DNA of 64,000 nt from Fusibacter sp963666805 (GCA_963666805.2 CAXXWR010000001.1:310001-374000); one strand, 5' to 3'; positions 8,822-21,933 are shown, counted from the stretch's first letter. The notes: generated by a model from the sequence alone, not told the origin. A program made the numbers and translations.

Positions 8822-9262
8822 ATGGATAAGGGTAAATTTTTGCTCATTCACATTGACGTTTTACCGGATGTGTTTTTAAAAGTGATAGAAGCAAAAGACT
8901 TAATAAAAGAAGGCAAAGCCGTTTCAGTCTCTGAAGCGACTAAACTCGTAGGGATTAGTCGAAGTACTTTTTACAAATATAATGAATATGTTTTTACTTT
9001 AGCAGATGGTGTACTTGGTAAAAAAGCAACTATTCAATTAAAATTAGACCATCAGTCAGGTATACTTTCAAAGGTATTAGACCATATTGCACACCACAAT
9101 GGCAATATTATGACTATCAGTCAAAGTTCACCGATTGATCAAAAAGCAAATGTAACCGTTACAATTGATATATCTCAAATATCAACTTCCTTCACAACAC
9201 TGACAAATGAACTCAAGAATATAGACGGCGTCTTTAAATTAACTTTACTAGCCATTGAATAG
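8822..9262 (+). CDS. HTH and ACT-domain regulator (PheB/UPF0735 family)
   Basis: 146 residues. The start at 8822 has AGGAGG 6 nt upstream; an in-frame frame opening 42 codons earlier covers the promoter and is rejected. The protein opens FLLIHIDVLPDVFLKVIEAK, continues with a helix-turn-helix-like stretch (VSEATKLVGISRSTFYKYNEYVF, residues about 38-60), and has an ACT domain from about residue 70 (LDHQSGILSKVLDHIAHHNGNI). This layout matches UPF0735/PheB proteins. From memory, a Bacillus subtilis member represses hom-thrCB. Its place 11 nt before hom supports amino-acid-responsive control of threonine synthesis. Confidence 0.85.
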   Translation: MDKGKFLLIHIDVLPDVFLKVIEAKDLIKEGKAVSVSEATKLVGISRSTFYKYNEYVFTLADGVLGKKATIQLKLDHQSGILSKVLDHIAHHNGNIMTISQSSPIDQKANVTVTIDISQISTSFTTLTNELKNIDGVFKLTLLAIE

Positions 9263-9273
9263 GGAGGCACACA

Positions 9274-10509
9274 TTGAAAATAGCATTATTAGGTTACGGA
9301 ACAGTTGGCTCAGGTGTTTATGAACTTATTGATAAAAATAAAGCCTCAGTTAAAGAAAATTATAATAAAGAAATGAAAATCGTTAAAATATTGGTGAACA
9401 ATCTCAACAAATACAAAGATCATCCTCATTTTAACCTTTTTACCAATCAATTTGACGATATTAAAGAAGAAACTATTGATTTAGCCATAGAAACCATTGG
9501 AGGAATTCATCCAACAGATACTTATTTGGAATATTTTTTATCCAAAGGTATTCCTGTTATTACCGCCAATAAGGATCTTATTGCTGAAAAGGGAGTCTTC
9601 TTGTCAAAACTGGCAAGAGAAAATGATACTATTTTAAGTTTTGAAGCCAGTGTAGGTGGCGGAATACCTATCCTTAAACCTATTCAAGAATGCCTAGCAG
9701 GTAATCAAATCAAAAGCATTAGCGCCGTTATTAATGGCACGACTAACTATATCATGACAAAGATGTATGAAGATAATACCTCTTATGAAGATGCTTTAAA
9801 AGAAGCCCAAGAAAAAGGGTTTGCTGAAGCTGATCCCACATCGGATGTAGAAGGGTTAGATGCCACTCGTAAACTGGCAATTCTCTCTTCCATTGGCTAT
9901 AAAAAGCATATTGATTGGAAAAAACTAAAAGTTGAAGGCATCTCTAAGGTCACTGATAAAGATATTCGTTTTGCCAAAGAAGAAAACTATAAAATCAAAC
10001 TCATTGGCTTTTCTGAAAAATACTCAGATGCCATCTATGGCGCTGTAAGACCTGTCTTCATTACTTTAAACTCTCAGTATGCCAAAATTGATAACGAGTA
10101 CAACGCCGTCTTGGTTGAAGGCGATGCTGTTGGCGAACTCATGTTTACAGGTAAAGGTGCAGGAAAATTTCCAACAGCTAGTTCAATTTTAGGCGATGTT
10201 ATTGATATCATTCAAAACAAAAAAACACCACCTGCCTTCCCTATTTCAGGAGAAGCTCAATTGCTAGAATACTATCCTCAAAAAGCCAAATACATTGTTC
10301 GTTTTTCAGACTGTGATATTAACGTGCTAACCATTGCACTCTTTAATCAATTTTCATCACATGGCATCAAATTATCAAAATCACCTGAAACAAATGATCT
10401 TTACGTTCAGTTACATTCTGATACAGAAGAAGAATTAGTCACTAAGTTGACGCTATTAAATCAAAGTATTGCATTTACCTATAAATATTTTCTCGTTTTC
10501 AATAAATAG
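9274..10509 (+). CDS. hom: Homoserine dehydrogenase
   Basis: It reduces aspartate semialdehyde to homoserine with NAD(P)H, the branch point to threonine. At 411 residues it has the single-enzyme length. The Rossmann motif GYGTVGSGVYE is at the N-terminus, followed by TANKDLIAEKG and the substrate region AEADPTSDVEGLDATRK. A short C-terminal ACT-like region starts at about residue 345. Start is TTG (9274-9276) with GGGAGG 6 nt upstream; no better ATG exists. It is 11 nt after the ACT regulator, so they are probably co-transcribed. Confidence 0.96.
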   Translation: MKIALLGYGTVGSGVYELIDKNKASVKENYNKEMKIVKILVNNLNKYKDHPHFNLFTNQFDDIKEETIDLAIETIGGIHPTDTYLEYFLSKGIPVITANKDLIAEKGVFLSKLARENDTILSFEASVGGGIPILKPIQECLAGNQIKSISAVINGTTNYIMTKMYEDNTSYEDALKEAQEKGFAEADPTSDVEGLDATRKLAILSSIGYKKHIDWKKLKVEGISKVTDKDIRFAKEENYKIKLIGFSEKYSDAIYGAVRPVFITLNSQYAKIDNEYNAVLVEGDAVGELMFTGKGAGKFPTASSILGDVIDIIQNKKTPPAFPISGEAQLLEYYPQKAKYIVRFSDCDINVLTIALFNQFSSHGIKLSKSPETNDLYVQLHSDTEEELVTKLTLLNQSIAFTYKYFLVFNK

Positions 10510-10663
10510 AGTTGCTTTTTCATAAAAACCCATTGCCTATTAGCATTAAACAGCCACATTCACTTAAAAAGTCACTTTTTTTAAAGACACTTGTCTGAAA
10601 ATTTAAATTCATTAATGAGATGTCATATTCAAGCATTAATTTATAACGATATTGGAGAAAATA

Positions 10664-11560
10664 ATGATTAGAGTTAAAGTCCCCGCAACAACAGCAAATA
10701 TAGGCCCCGGTTTTGATGCCATTGGTATCGCGCTTAATTTATATAATTACGTCGATATTGAAAAACGCTCCGACCATCAGCAAAACATACAATTTACAAG
10801 TGACTTTACGATTGAAGATAGTCAAAATTTAACCCTAACAGCCCTTATCTACACCTTAGAACGTTACTCGGCTGTTACAAGAGGGTTTGACCTCATTATT
10901 CATGAGAATAACATTCCCTTATCTCGTGGACTTGGCAGTTCTGCTGCAGCCATTGTAGCGGGAATCTATTGTGCCAATTATCTCTTAGATAATCGTTTGA
11001 GCCAACAAGAAATAATAAACATGGCCACTGAACTAGAAGGACATCCTGATAACGTTGTCCCTGCCATTTTAGGAAATATGGTCATTTCTGTTTTTCAAAA
11101 TAAACAAGTTACTTACTCTGTTGTTGAAATAGATGCTGATTTAATCTTCAAAGTACTTATACCATCCTTTGAACTAAGTACATCAAAAGCACGTGCCGCA
11201 ATGCCCAAAGAATACCCACTCTGCGACTGTGTCAACAATATTTCTAAAGTATCACTTTTAGTAAGTGCGTTTTACTCCAAAAATTACGCCTTACTTGAAG
11301 TTGCACTTCAAGACCATATTCACGAGCCTTATCGATTACCTTTAATTCCTGATTCAAACAAAATACTCGATCAGCTTAAAGCAATTGGTCTATATGGCTC
11401 CTTTATAAGTGGTGCTGGTCCTACATTAATTGGTCTTACTGATAATGCCAATGACTCTTTTGACACACAAATTGAAGCACACTTAAACTCTCTTTCACAT
11501 AAGTGGACACTTCGCTCCCTTACCGCTGACACTCAAGGGGCTCAATATATCCCCCTTTAA
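10664..11560 (+). CDS. thrB: Homoserine kinase
   Basis: This GHMP-family kinase phosphorylates homoserine on the way to threonine. 298 residues. The N-terminus reads VKVPATTANIGPGFDAIGIALNLY, the ATP loop is PLSRGLGSSAAAIVAG, and the C-terminal GHMP motif is GSFISGAGPTLIGL. Start at ATG 10664 with TTGGAG 6 nt upstream; that TTG is itself in frame but would leave no ribosome binding site. The 154 nt after hom show no clear promoter or terminator. thrC is not in the window. Confidence 0.95.
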   Translation: MIRVKVPATTANIGPGFDAIGIALNLYNYVDIEKRSDHQQNIQFTSDFTIEDSQNLTLTALIYTLERYSAVTRGFDLIIHENNIPLSRGLGSSAAAIVAGIYCANYLLDNRLSQQEIINMATELEGHPDNVVPAILGNMVISVFQNKQVTYSVVEIDADLIFKVLIPSFELSTSKARAAMPKEYPLCDCVNNISKVSLLVSAFYSKNYALLEVALQDHIHEPYRLPLIPDSNKILDQLKAIGLYGSFISGAGPTLIGLTDNANDSFDTQIEAHLNSLSHKWTLRSLTADTQGAQYIPL

Positions 11561-11595
11561 AATAATATAAATTCAAAAAATAAAGAAGGAAAAAT

Positions 11596-12822
11596 ATGAA
11601 TACAGTTGTCCAAAAATATGGTGGTAGCTCCGTTGCTACACCAGAGCGCATACAAATCGTAGCTGAAAATATATTAAAACTCAAATCTCAAGGCAAAGCC
11701 CCTGTTGTAGTGGTTTCAGCTATGGGAAAATCTACTGATGATCTGATAAAACTTGCATTAGAAATCAATCCCGAACCCTCCAAAAGAGAAATGGATATGT
11801 TGTTATCTACCGGTGAACAGATTACGACCTCACTCCTTGCAATGGCACTTGATCGTCTGGGTCATAAAGCAGTATCCCTAACAGGTTACCAATGCGGGAT
11901 TATTACAGATGATTTTCACTCTAAAGCTAAAATCCATCAAATAAACACAGCCAGAATCAATAAAGAACTCAATAATGACAACATTGTTATCGTCGCCGGT
12001 TTCCAAGGTTATAATGTTGATTCAGGTGATATCACAACTCTGGGAAGAGGCGGGTCAGATACCAGTGCGGTTGCCCTAGCCATTGCACTTGAAGCTGAAA
12101 AATGTGAAATCTATACAGATGTTACAGGCATTTATACCTCCGATCCTAGGAAAGTTAAAAAGGCACATCAATTATCAGAAATAAGTTATGATGAAATGCT
12201 GGAACTTGCAAAACTTGGAGCAAATGTCATGCATCCACGCTCAATTGAACTGGCTAGAAAGAACAATATGATTCTATATGTGAGATCATCTTTTGATTTT
12301 GATAATATGGGTACAAAAATTATGGAGGTTAAACCAATGGAAAAAGCTCAAGTAAGAGGTGTAACACTTGATGAAAATATCACAAGAATATCAGTTCCTC
12401 GTGTTCCTGACAAACCAGGCATTGCCTACAAATTGTTTTCTGCTTTATCTGCCCAAAACGTTCACATTGATATGATTATTCAAAATCTAAACTATGAAGG
12501 GGTAAATGACATCTCCTTTACCATTCCTACAGACGACCTTGGTATTGTCCTCCCTATTGTCAATGCCTTTGTGTTTGAAGTTGCCTCTGAAGAAGCACTC
12601 GTCGAACAAAACGTCGCTAAACTTTCTATTGTAGGGACTAGCATTACTTCAGACGCTAAAATTGCTTCAGGTTTATTTGGAATTTTATCTGATTTGGGCA
12701 TCAATATTGAAATGATTTCAACTTCTGAAATTAAAATTTCATGTATCGTTGCCCAAAATGATGCAATCAATGCCCTTAACGAAGTACATGATTTCTTTAT
12801 CAGTAACCATCTTATACAATAA
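11596..12822 (+). CDS. lysC: Aspartate kinase
   Basis: It phosphorylates aspartate, the first step to lysine, threonine and methionine. 408 residues. The kinase domain opens VVQKYGGSSVATPERI and includes TTLGRGGSDTSAVALA. Two ACT domains follow from about residue 265 (PRVPDKPGIAYKLFSALS and SIVGTSITSDAKIASGLFGIL). AAGGAA lies upstream of the ATG. An internal ATG at 12337, in frame and preceded by GGAGG at 8 nt, could yield a separate regulatory (beta) chain of 161 residues, as known for Bacillus aspartokinase II. Confidence 0.96.
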   Translation: MNTVVQKYGGSSVATPERIQIVAENILKLKSQGKAPVVVVSAMGKSTDDLIKLALEINPEPSKREMDMLLSTGEQITTSLLAMALDRLGHKAVSLTGYQCGIITDDFHSKAKIHQINTARINKELNNDNIVIVAGFQGYNVDSGDITTLGRGGSDTSAVALAIALEAEKCEIYTDVTGIYTSDPRKVKKAHQLSEISYDEMLELAKLGANVMHPRSIELARKNNMILYVRSSFDFDNMGTKIMEVKPMEKAQVRGVTLDENITRISVPRVPDKPGIAYKLFSALSAQNVHIDMIIQNLNYEGVNDISFTIPTDDLGIVLPIVNAFVFEVASEEALVEQNVAKLSIVGTSITSDAKIASGLFGILSDLGINIEMISTSEIKISCIVAQNDAINALNEVHDFFISNHLIQ

Positions 12823-12846
12823 TAAAAATGTCTATGAAATATAAAA

Positions 12847-12926
12847 AAAGACTTCAACAAAATAATTCAAGTTTAGACCACGTTGTTTTTGAGTCTTTAC
12901 TGAAAATAACTTTGTTGAAGTCTTTT
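12847..12926. terminator. Long inverted repeat between lysC and the kinase gene, probable bidirectional terminator
   Basis: AAAAGACTTCAACAAA (12847-12862) is repeated inverted and exact at 12911-12926, with imperfect pairing a few bases further in and an inner loop of about 48 nt. It ends in a T run on either strand and lies between converging genes, so termination in both directions is the simplest reading. The loop is unusually long for a terminator. Confidence 0.55.
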
Positions 12927-12964
12927 AAATGATCATACTTTCATACGCATTAATATTTTTTAAG

Positions 12965-13930
12965 CTAGTCCTGTCTATATAATCTTATCTCATCAGATAG
13001 CCGAACGATGAGATCTTCATTTAAAGTAATCTTTTTAAGATAATCAATACTATCTAAATAAAAAGTATTTGAGACTTCATAAGACCAACTCGCTAAGTCA
13101 ATTCCTAATCTAAAAACATTGAATTTGAATTCATAAAAAAAATCTTCATTCAAAGTCTTATAAGAGGTATAACCTATCATAAACGGTTTAATAAGCCAAG
13201 GCATATCAATAAAGTATTTTCTTACCAAGCCAATAATATCAAAATACTCATTAAAGACCACACACTTCTCAAAGTCTAGAACAGCCTCAAAATTGTAATG
13301 GTTTCTTGTTTGACTCACAATAATATTACGTCCATCCAAATCACGATGGCACAATCTCCCCACATTCAATTTCCTTATTTGAGGATATTCTTGTCTTACG
13401 ATTTCAATACTTTTTTTGAGAATCTCTAAATAATCACCTGAATGGTTTTCGATATTCTTAATCATTCGCTCTGTATCACTAATCATAAATTCTGAATAAT
13501 GACTCAGTGGACTTTGCTTATTAAGGGTCCAGTCACCAAAATACTCAAAGGTCTTGCAGGCGTGCAATCGCCCCATCTCTTTTCCCAGTTCTAAAAAAAC
13601 ATTACTTTTATCTTCTTCATTTAAAGTTGTCAATACATCATCTAAAACTAAACCTGCAATATAATTATAAATCGTATAATGTTCACCTTCAGGCATGACA
13701 CCATAAAGCAAAATTTCAAGGCGTCTAGGTTTAAAATATTTAATGGTGTTAATTTCTCTTAATTGTTTATTCGCACGTCCATATACCTTGATAACATATC
13801 TTTGTGTCTTATCAGAGCTTTCTACATAGTAAACACTATTACGCTTGAGTTCTTTATGCCCACAGCTTATGATGACTCCAACATCAATATTTAATTTTTT
13901 TTTAAATATCTCCTTGATTTGAGTTTTCAT
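12965..13930 (-). CDS. Aminoglycoside-phosphotransferase-fold kinase, substrate unknown
   Basis: About 321 residues from the ATG at 13928-13930, which has AGAGG 5 nt upstream; a TTG 14 codons earlier lacks such a site. The catalytic loop LCHRDLDGRNIIV (HxDxxxxN) and the metal motif VLDFE identify the APH/choline-kinase fold. The N-lobe is less clear, but YVIKVYG could hold the ATP lysine. The substrate may be a small-molecule alcohol such as a sugar, choline or homoserine. Resistance function should not be assumed. It is the second gene of a two-gene unit after a small membrane protein. Confidence 0.7.
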   Translation of the reverse strand: MKTQIKEIFKKKLNIDVGVIISCGHKELKRNSVYYVESSDKTQRYVIKVYGRANKQLREINTIKYFKPRRLEILLYGVMPEGEHYTIYNYIAGLVLDDVLTTLNEEDKSNVFLELGKEMGRLHACKTFEYFGDWTLNKQSPLSHYSEFMISDTERMIKNIENHSGDYLEILKKSIEIVRQEYPQIRKLNVGRLCHRDLDGRNIIVSQTRNHYNFEAVLDFEKCVVFNEYFDIIGLVRKYFIDMPWLIKPFMIGYTSYKTLNEDFFYEFKFNVFRLGIDLASWSYEVSNTFYLDSIDYLKKITLNEDLIVRLSDEIRLYRQD

Positions 13931-13950
13931 AAACACCTCTGATCTATCAT

Positions 13951-14256
13951 TTATAATATGACAATTTTCCAAAAAATAATTACAATAATCGCAACAAATA
14001 CAAGACCGTTAATCCATAAAGTGACCTTGTTCCTAAAGAACCATTTTAAAAATAGAAACGCAAGAATTGTTATGCTAATCACCATCAAACTAGGCAAATA
14101 CAAATGATAACTCGTAACATAGGGGGAAATTCCCTTATCAAGTAATAGATTGCCAAGAAGAGTATTGCCATCGGGAAATGAAAGACCTATAATATATATC
14201 CCTACAACAATAGCGTACACAACGATAGCCACTATTTTTTCTTTTTTTGTAGTCAT
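13951..14256 (-). CDS. Small three-helix membrane protein, unknown function
   Basis: 101 residues with three hydrophobic segments: about residues 7-25 (IVAIVVYAIVVGIYIIGLS), 50-70 and 78-98. The start ATG has AGGAGG about 6 nt upstream. I do not recognise a family. Its stop lies 20 nt before the start of the kinase gene, so the two are probably co-transcribed. TATAAT (14349-14354, minus strand) and an AT-rich perfect palindrome AACTTTATATAAAGTT (14332-14347) lie about 80-95 nt upstream. Confidence 0.6.
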   Translation of the reverse strand: MTTKKEKIVAIVVYAIVVGIYIIGLSFPDGNTLLGNLLLDKGISPYVTSYHLYLPSLMVISITILAFLFLKWFFRNKVTLWINGLVFVAIIVIIFWKIVIL

Positions 14257-14412
14257 GCTAATCCTCCTAATAGTAATATTTTAACATAACCCTTTCTGAA
14301 TAGAAATGTTTATAACGCAATCATCTATTCTAACTTTATATAAAGTTTATTATACTCCACTTTAAACGATTCTAGTTTGTTTATTCCTTTATATATAATA
14401 AAAATTTATATA

Positions 14413-14445
14413 ATAAAAAAAGAGTTTCTATATAGAAACTCTTTT
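14413..14445 (-). terminator. Terminator of the rRNA-tRNA operon
   Basis: A perfect palindrome AAAAGAGTTTCTA/TAGAAACTCTTTT (14418-14445) is followed on the minus strand by a run of seven U. It lies 24 nt after the last tRNA, tRNA-Arg. Confidence 0.88.
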
Positions 14446-14468
14446 CCATGTGTAATCAATACACAAAA

Positions 14469-14545
14469 TGGTGCGCCCTGAGGGACTCGAACCCCCAACC
14501 TTCTGATTCGTAGTCAGACACTCTATCCAGTTGAGCTAAGAGCGC
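14469..14545 (-). tRNA. tRNA-Arg (ACG)
   Basis: The cloverleaf has acceptor GCGCTCT, anticodon loop CTACGAA with ACG flanked by a TCTGA/TCAGA stem, T arm GGTTCGAGTCC, and an encoded CCA. The genomic A34 would be edited to inosine. It is the last tRNA of the array. Confidence 0.96.
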
Positions 14546-14552
14546 ATAATAC

Positions 14553-14627
<75 letters not shown>

Positions 14628-14703
14628 TGGTGATCCATCCGCGACTCGAACGCGGGACACCCTGATTAAAAGTCAGATGCTCTACCGACTGAGCTAATGG
14701 ACC
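14628..14703 (-). tRNA. tRNA-Lys (TTT)
   Basis: The acceptor is GGTCCAT, the D arm TAGCTCAGTCGG, the anticodon loop CTTTTAA (TTT), the T arm CGTTCGAGTCG, and CCA is encoded. It directly abuts tRNA-Cys. Confidence 0.95.
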
Positions 14704-14752
14704 ATGTTATGCGTGTGGTGAATTACTCCACCACACTATTCGTTAATAATCC

Positions 14753-14828
14753 TGGTGATCCATCCGAGGCTCGAACTCGGGACACCCTGATTAAGAGTCA
14801 GGTGCTCTACCAACTGAGCTAATAGACC
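14753..14828 (-). tRNA. tRNA-Lys (CTT)
   Basis: The acceptor is GGTCTAT, the anticodon loop CTCTTAA (CTT), the T arm AGTTCGAGCCT, and CCA is encoded. It is close in sequence to the adjacent tRNA-Lys (TTT), suggesting an old duplication. The 49 nt between them hold a perfect 8 bp hairpin, GTGTGGTG/CACCACAC (14713-14736). Confidence 0.95.
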
Positions 14829-14836
14829 ACATTACA

Positions 14837-14910
14837 TGGAGCGGGTGAAGAGAATCGAACTCTCACGACCGGCTTGGAAGGCCGGGGCTCTACCATTGAG
14901 CTACACCCGC
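14837..14910 (-). tRNA. tRNA-Gly (TCC)
   Basis: The acceptor is GCGGGTG, the anticodon loop CTTCCAA (TCC), the T arm AGTTCGATTCT, and CCA is encoded. Confidence 0.95.
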
Positions 14911-14918
14911 AAAAAAAA

Positions 14919-14993
14919 TGGAGCGGAAGACGAGATTTGAACTCGCGACCCTCGCCTTGGCAAGGCGATGCTCTACCACTGAGCCACTTCCGC
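14919..14993 (-). tRNA. tRNA-Gly (GCC)
   Basis: The acceptor is GCGGAAG, the anticodon loop TTGCCAA (GCC), the T arm AGTTCAAATCT, and CCA is encoded. Confidence 0.95.
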
Positions 14994-14999
14994 ATAAAT

Positions 15000-15083
15000 T
15001 GGTGCGGGTAGAGGGACTTGAACCCCCACGTACAAGACACTAGATCCTAAGTCTAGCGCGTCTGCCAATTCCGCCATACCCGC
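15000..15083 (-). tRNA. tRNA-Leu (TAG)
   Basis: This is a class II tRNA of 84 nt with a long variable arm (TGTCTTGTACG). The acceptor is GCGGGTA, the anticodon loop CTTAGGA (TAG), and CCA is encoded. Confidence 0.95.
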
Positions 15084-15086
15084 ATA

Positions 15087-15162
15087 TGGTGGGAGTAATA
15101 GGGCTCGAACCTATGACATCCTGCTTGTAAGGCAGACGCTCTCCCAGCTGAGCTATACTCCC
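15087..15162 (-). tRNA. tRNA-Val (TAC)
   Basis: The acceptor is GGGAGTA, the anticodon loop CTTACAA (TAC), the T arm GGTTCGAGCCC, and CCA is encoded. It is the first tRNA after the internal promoter. Confidence 0.95.
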
Positions 15163-15207
15163 ATGTTTATCAATAAACATTAATTTGTTACTTCACATTG
15201 CTTAATT

Positions 15208-15236
15208 ATTTTACAACGTTTAGTAGCTTCTGTCAA
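15208..15236 (-). promoter_or_regulatory. Internal promoter of the tRNA array
   Basis: TTGACA (15231-15236), 17 bp, then TAAAAT (15208-15213), reading toward tRNA-Val. It would let the last eight tRNAs be made independently of the rRNA genes. A small perfect hairpin ATGTTTA/TAAACAT lies just downstream. Confidence 0.85.
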
Positions 15237-15323
15237 GCTATTTTCAACATTTTCAGGACTTTTTTCTTCCTTAAAATTTCTGAAAATACAACCATTCTGG
15301 AAAATGATTACTTAACTAAAAAT

Positions 15324-15398
15324 TGGTGACCCCTAGGAGAATCGAACTCCTGTTACCGCCGTGAAAGGGCGGTGTCTTAACCGCTTGACCAAGGGGCC
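15324..15398 (-). tRNA. tRNA-Glu (TTC)
   Basis: The acceptor is GGCCCCT, the anticodon loop CTTTCAC (TTC), the T arm AGTTCGATTCT, and CCA is encoded. With tRNA-Asn it lies upstream of the internal promoter. Confidence 0.95.
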
Positions 15399-15406
15399 AT
15401 CATATA

Positions 15407-15481
15407 TGGCTCCAAGGGAGGGATTCGAACCCTCAGCCTATCGGTTAACAGCCGAGTGCTCCACCGTTGAGCTACCTTGGA
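15407..15481 (-). tRNA. tRNA-Asn (GTT)
   Basis: The acceptor TCCAAGG pairs with CCTTGGA, the discriminator is G, the anticodon loop CTGTTAA (GTT), the T arm GGTTCGAATCC, and CCA is encoded. It immediately follows 5S. Confidence 0.95.
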
Positions 15482-15492
15482 ACAACTAACTA

Positions 15493-15609
15493 GCAACGTT
15501 CTACTCTCCCAGGCAGTTGCCCGCCAAGTACCATCGACGCTGAAGGACTTTACTTCTGTGTTCGGGATGGGAACAGGTGTGACCCCTTCGCTATCGTCAC
15601 TAGATTGCT
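15493..15609 (-). rRNA. rrf: 5S ribosomal RNA
   Basis: The minus strand carries the conserved GATAGCGAAGGGGTCACACC, CCATCCCGAACACAGAAGTAA and GGTACTTGG elements. AGCAA and TTGCT at the ends close helix I. Length is about 117 nt; ends are estimated from the pairing. Confidence 0.92.
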
Positions 15610-15820
15610 AGTAAGCGAAGACCGTCTTTTCATTATTGGAAAGACATTGAGCTTATGGTTTTAGCCGCAGGCTAAAAAGCTTCCTTCTTCTCTTCTAACT
15701 CTACCAATCTTTACAACAATTCTCACTGTCATAAATATCTGAAATTCAGTTATTACCCTGAACTTTCAAAATCGCATATAGAATGAAACATTACAAACTT
15801 AACTAATTCTCTATTGAGCT

Positions 15821-18737
<2,917 letters not shown>

Positions 18738-18983
18738 AAACCTCGTTAGAGTTTTAGTTTTATACTAGACAGTTTGAAATCTTTTTCTTAGATGTTACTC
18801 TAAGTTTGATTATTTTGTGGCCATCAATTCTTAGAATTGACTTTTCCACTTTGACGTTTGCTATGCAAGCCGTCAACTAACTGCTTGTGTTTGTGATTAT
18901 TTGATAAGTTTTCACTTATTTAATAGTCGGTTTCTCTTCTATATGCAATTTTCAAAGTTCAAGTTTGACGAAAAAAAGGTTAA

Positions 18984-19059
18984 TGGTGGAGATTAAGAGA
19001 TTTGAACTCTTGACCCCCTGCGTGCAAGGCAGGTGCTCTCCCAGCTGAGCTAAACCCCC
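18984..19059 (-). tRNA. tRNA-Ala (TGC) in the 16S-23S spacer
   Basis: The acceptor is GGGGGTT, the anticodon loop CTTGCAC (TGC), the T arm AGTTCAAATCT, and CCA is encoded. It is the only tRNA in the spacer; the common tRNA-Ile partner is absent. The 246 nt between it and 23S contain short inverted repeats, probably processing stems. Confidence 0.95.
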
Positions 19060-19130
19060 ACTGGTCTCTTTTTCTTCTTTTGAGTTTCCTTTTTAAAGGA
19101 CTCTCAAAATCAAATAGCGCAAATGTCTAA

Positions 19131-20667
<1,537 letters not shown>

Positions 20668-20918
20668 AATATAATTTAATGTTTGCCTGTTATCTCAAAA
20701 CGAGCTAACTTGCTTGTTTGTATTTCTACAAACGTTTCCGTTGATTCTTTCGAATCTGCTTTATCACTTGTTTTCTTTAACTTCCTTCAATCGAAACTCT
20801 AAAGTCCCAATCGCTCTCCGTCAAGGAATTGCGTGTTTTTTAATTCATTTGCGCTATTCAATTTTCAAAGTCCTTAACCGTCATCCGAAAGTGTTCAACA
20901 CCTTGCGGCGACTTACTT

Positions 20919-20947
20919 ATAATATCATCAATCGTTTTTCATGTCAA
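20919..20947 (-). promoter_or_regulatory. rRNA operon promoter
   Basis: TTGACA (20942-20947), 17 bp, then TATTAT (20919-20924). The transcript would begin about 240 nt before 16S, leaving a leader with processing stems. The stretch 20948-21260 beyond it is AT-rich, holds an inverted repeat AAGCGTTTT/AAAACGCTT (21174-21206) of unknown meaning, and has no gene I can support. Confidence 0.88.
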
Positions 20948-21262
20948 CAACTTTTTTCAAAGTTTTTAAAAGTTTTTTTACTTTCAATTAACTGTTACTT
21001 TACATGTTGTTAACGTGTATAACGCTTGATTTATTGCGGTCAGTGATGACTGCTTGACTATCTTACTACAGAATAATAACCCCGTCAACACCTAAATCAA
21101 AAATAAAACTATTCAGATTATTTATACAATTACATCTACAGATATAACCATTATATAATCTAACTACTCTAAAGCGTTTTTAAGCTTGTCGTAAACAAAA
21201 CGCTTCATATATATACCTTATTTAAAACCGAATAAACACTTTATTAGATGATTCTTTTTATG

Positions 21263-21300
21263 AAAAAAACAAGTGTACTTTGAATAAAGCACACTTGTTA
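21263..21300 (-). terminator. Terminator after iorB
   Basis: AACAAGTGT pairs with ACACTTGTT, with inner CTTT/AAAG, followed on the minus strand by seven U. It is about 50 nt past the iorB stop. Confidence 0.88.
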
Positions 21301-21347
21301 AAATAGTCTATAATGGGTCAATAAAAGAGACTATTCCTATCAGATCA

Positions 21348-21932
21348 TTAATTATCTAATTGATTCATTCCTAATTCAAGAGCTCTAATATTCACATCAA
21401 CATATTTTTCTTTCACAATTTTTTTAATGACTTCATTCCAATCTGTCGCTTTTTCTAGTCCCATTGCTTTAATGAGGGCACCAACAATAATAACATTCAT
21501 TGTTTTAATATTGCCTAACTGTCTTGCCATATCATCTGCTTTAAAAACAGTTGTACTGACTTTTGAAGAAATATCCTCTATAACACCTTGTGGATATTCA
21601 GCTTTACCTGCTAAGATAGGCGCTGATGGAATTTCATAATCATTGATTACGACCCTTCCACTCTTTTTCACATATTCTATCCATTTACTGGTTTCCATTG
21701 TCTCAAAGGATACCAGTATATCTGCTTGTCCTTTTCCTATAATAGGTGAATATACTTTTTCCCCAAATCTAACTTGCGTCGTCACGGAACCACCTCTTTG
21801 TGCCATTCCATGGACTTCACTCATTTTCACATCATAACCAGCTTCTATTAAACCTGTTGCAAGTAGTTTTGAAGCGAGTATAATACCTTGTCCTCCAACA
21901 CCACATAACAGTATATTTTTTACCTCTGTCAT
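21348..21932 (-). CDS. iorB: Indolepyruvate:ferredoxin oxidoreductase, beta subunit
   Basis: 194 residues of the 2-oxoacid:acceptor oxidoreductase gamma-type fold, opening NILLCGVGGQGIILASKLLA, with HGMAQRGGSVTTQVRFG. With IorA it oxidises aryl pyruvates (indolepyruvate, phenylpyruvate) to aryl-acetyl-CoA, reducing ferredoxin. The start is set at ATG 21930-21932, with AGGTGAG upstream inside the end of iorA. A GTG three codons earlier would overlap iorA and has no clear site. The iorA stop is 1 nt upstream, so the two are translationally coupled. Confidence 0.93.
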   Translation of the reverse strand: MTEVKNILLCGVGGQGIILASKLLATGLIEAGYDVKMSEVHGMAQRGGSVTTQVRFGEKVYSPIIGKGQADILVSFETMETSKWIEYVKKSGRVVINDYEIPSAPILAGKAEYPQGVIEDISSKVSTTVFKADDMARQLGNIKTMNVIIVGALIKAMGLEKATDWNEVIKKIVKEKYVDVNIRALELGMNQLDN

Positions 21933-21933
21933 T

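Noticed and set aside
12965..13930. Kinase as an aminoglycoside-resistance gene
   Set aside because: Only the generic APH-fold motifs are visible, and the context gives no sign of resistance.
21174..21206. AAGCGTTTT/AAAACGCTT inverted repeat as a terminator
   Set aside because: No U run follows on either strand and no gene ends there; left unassigned.
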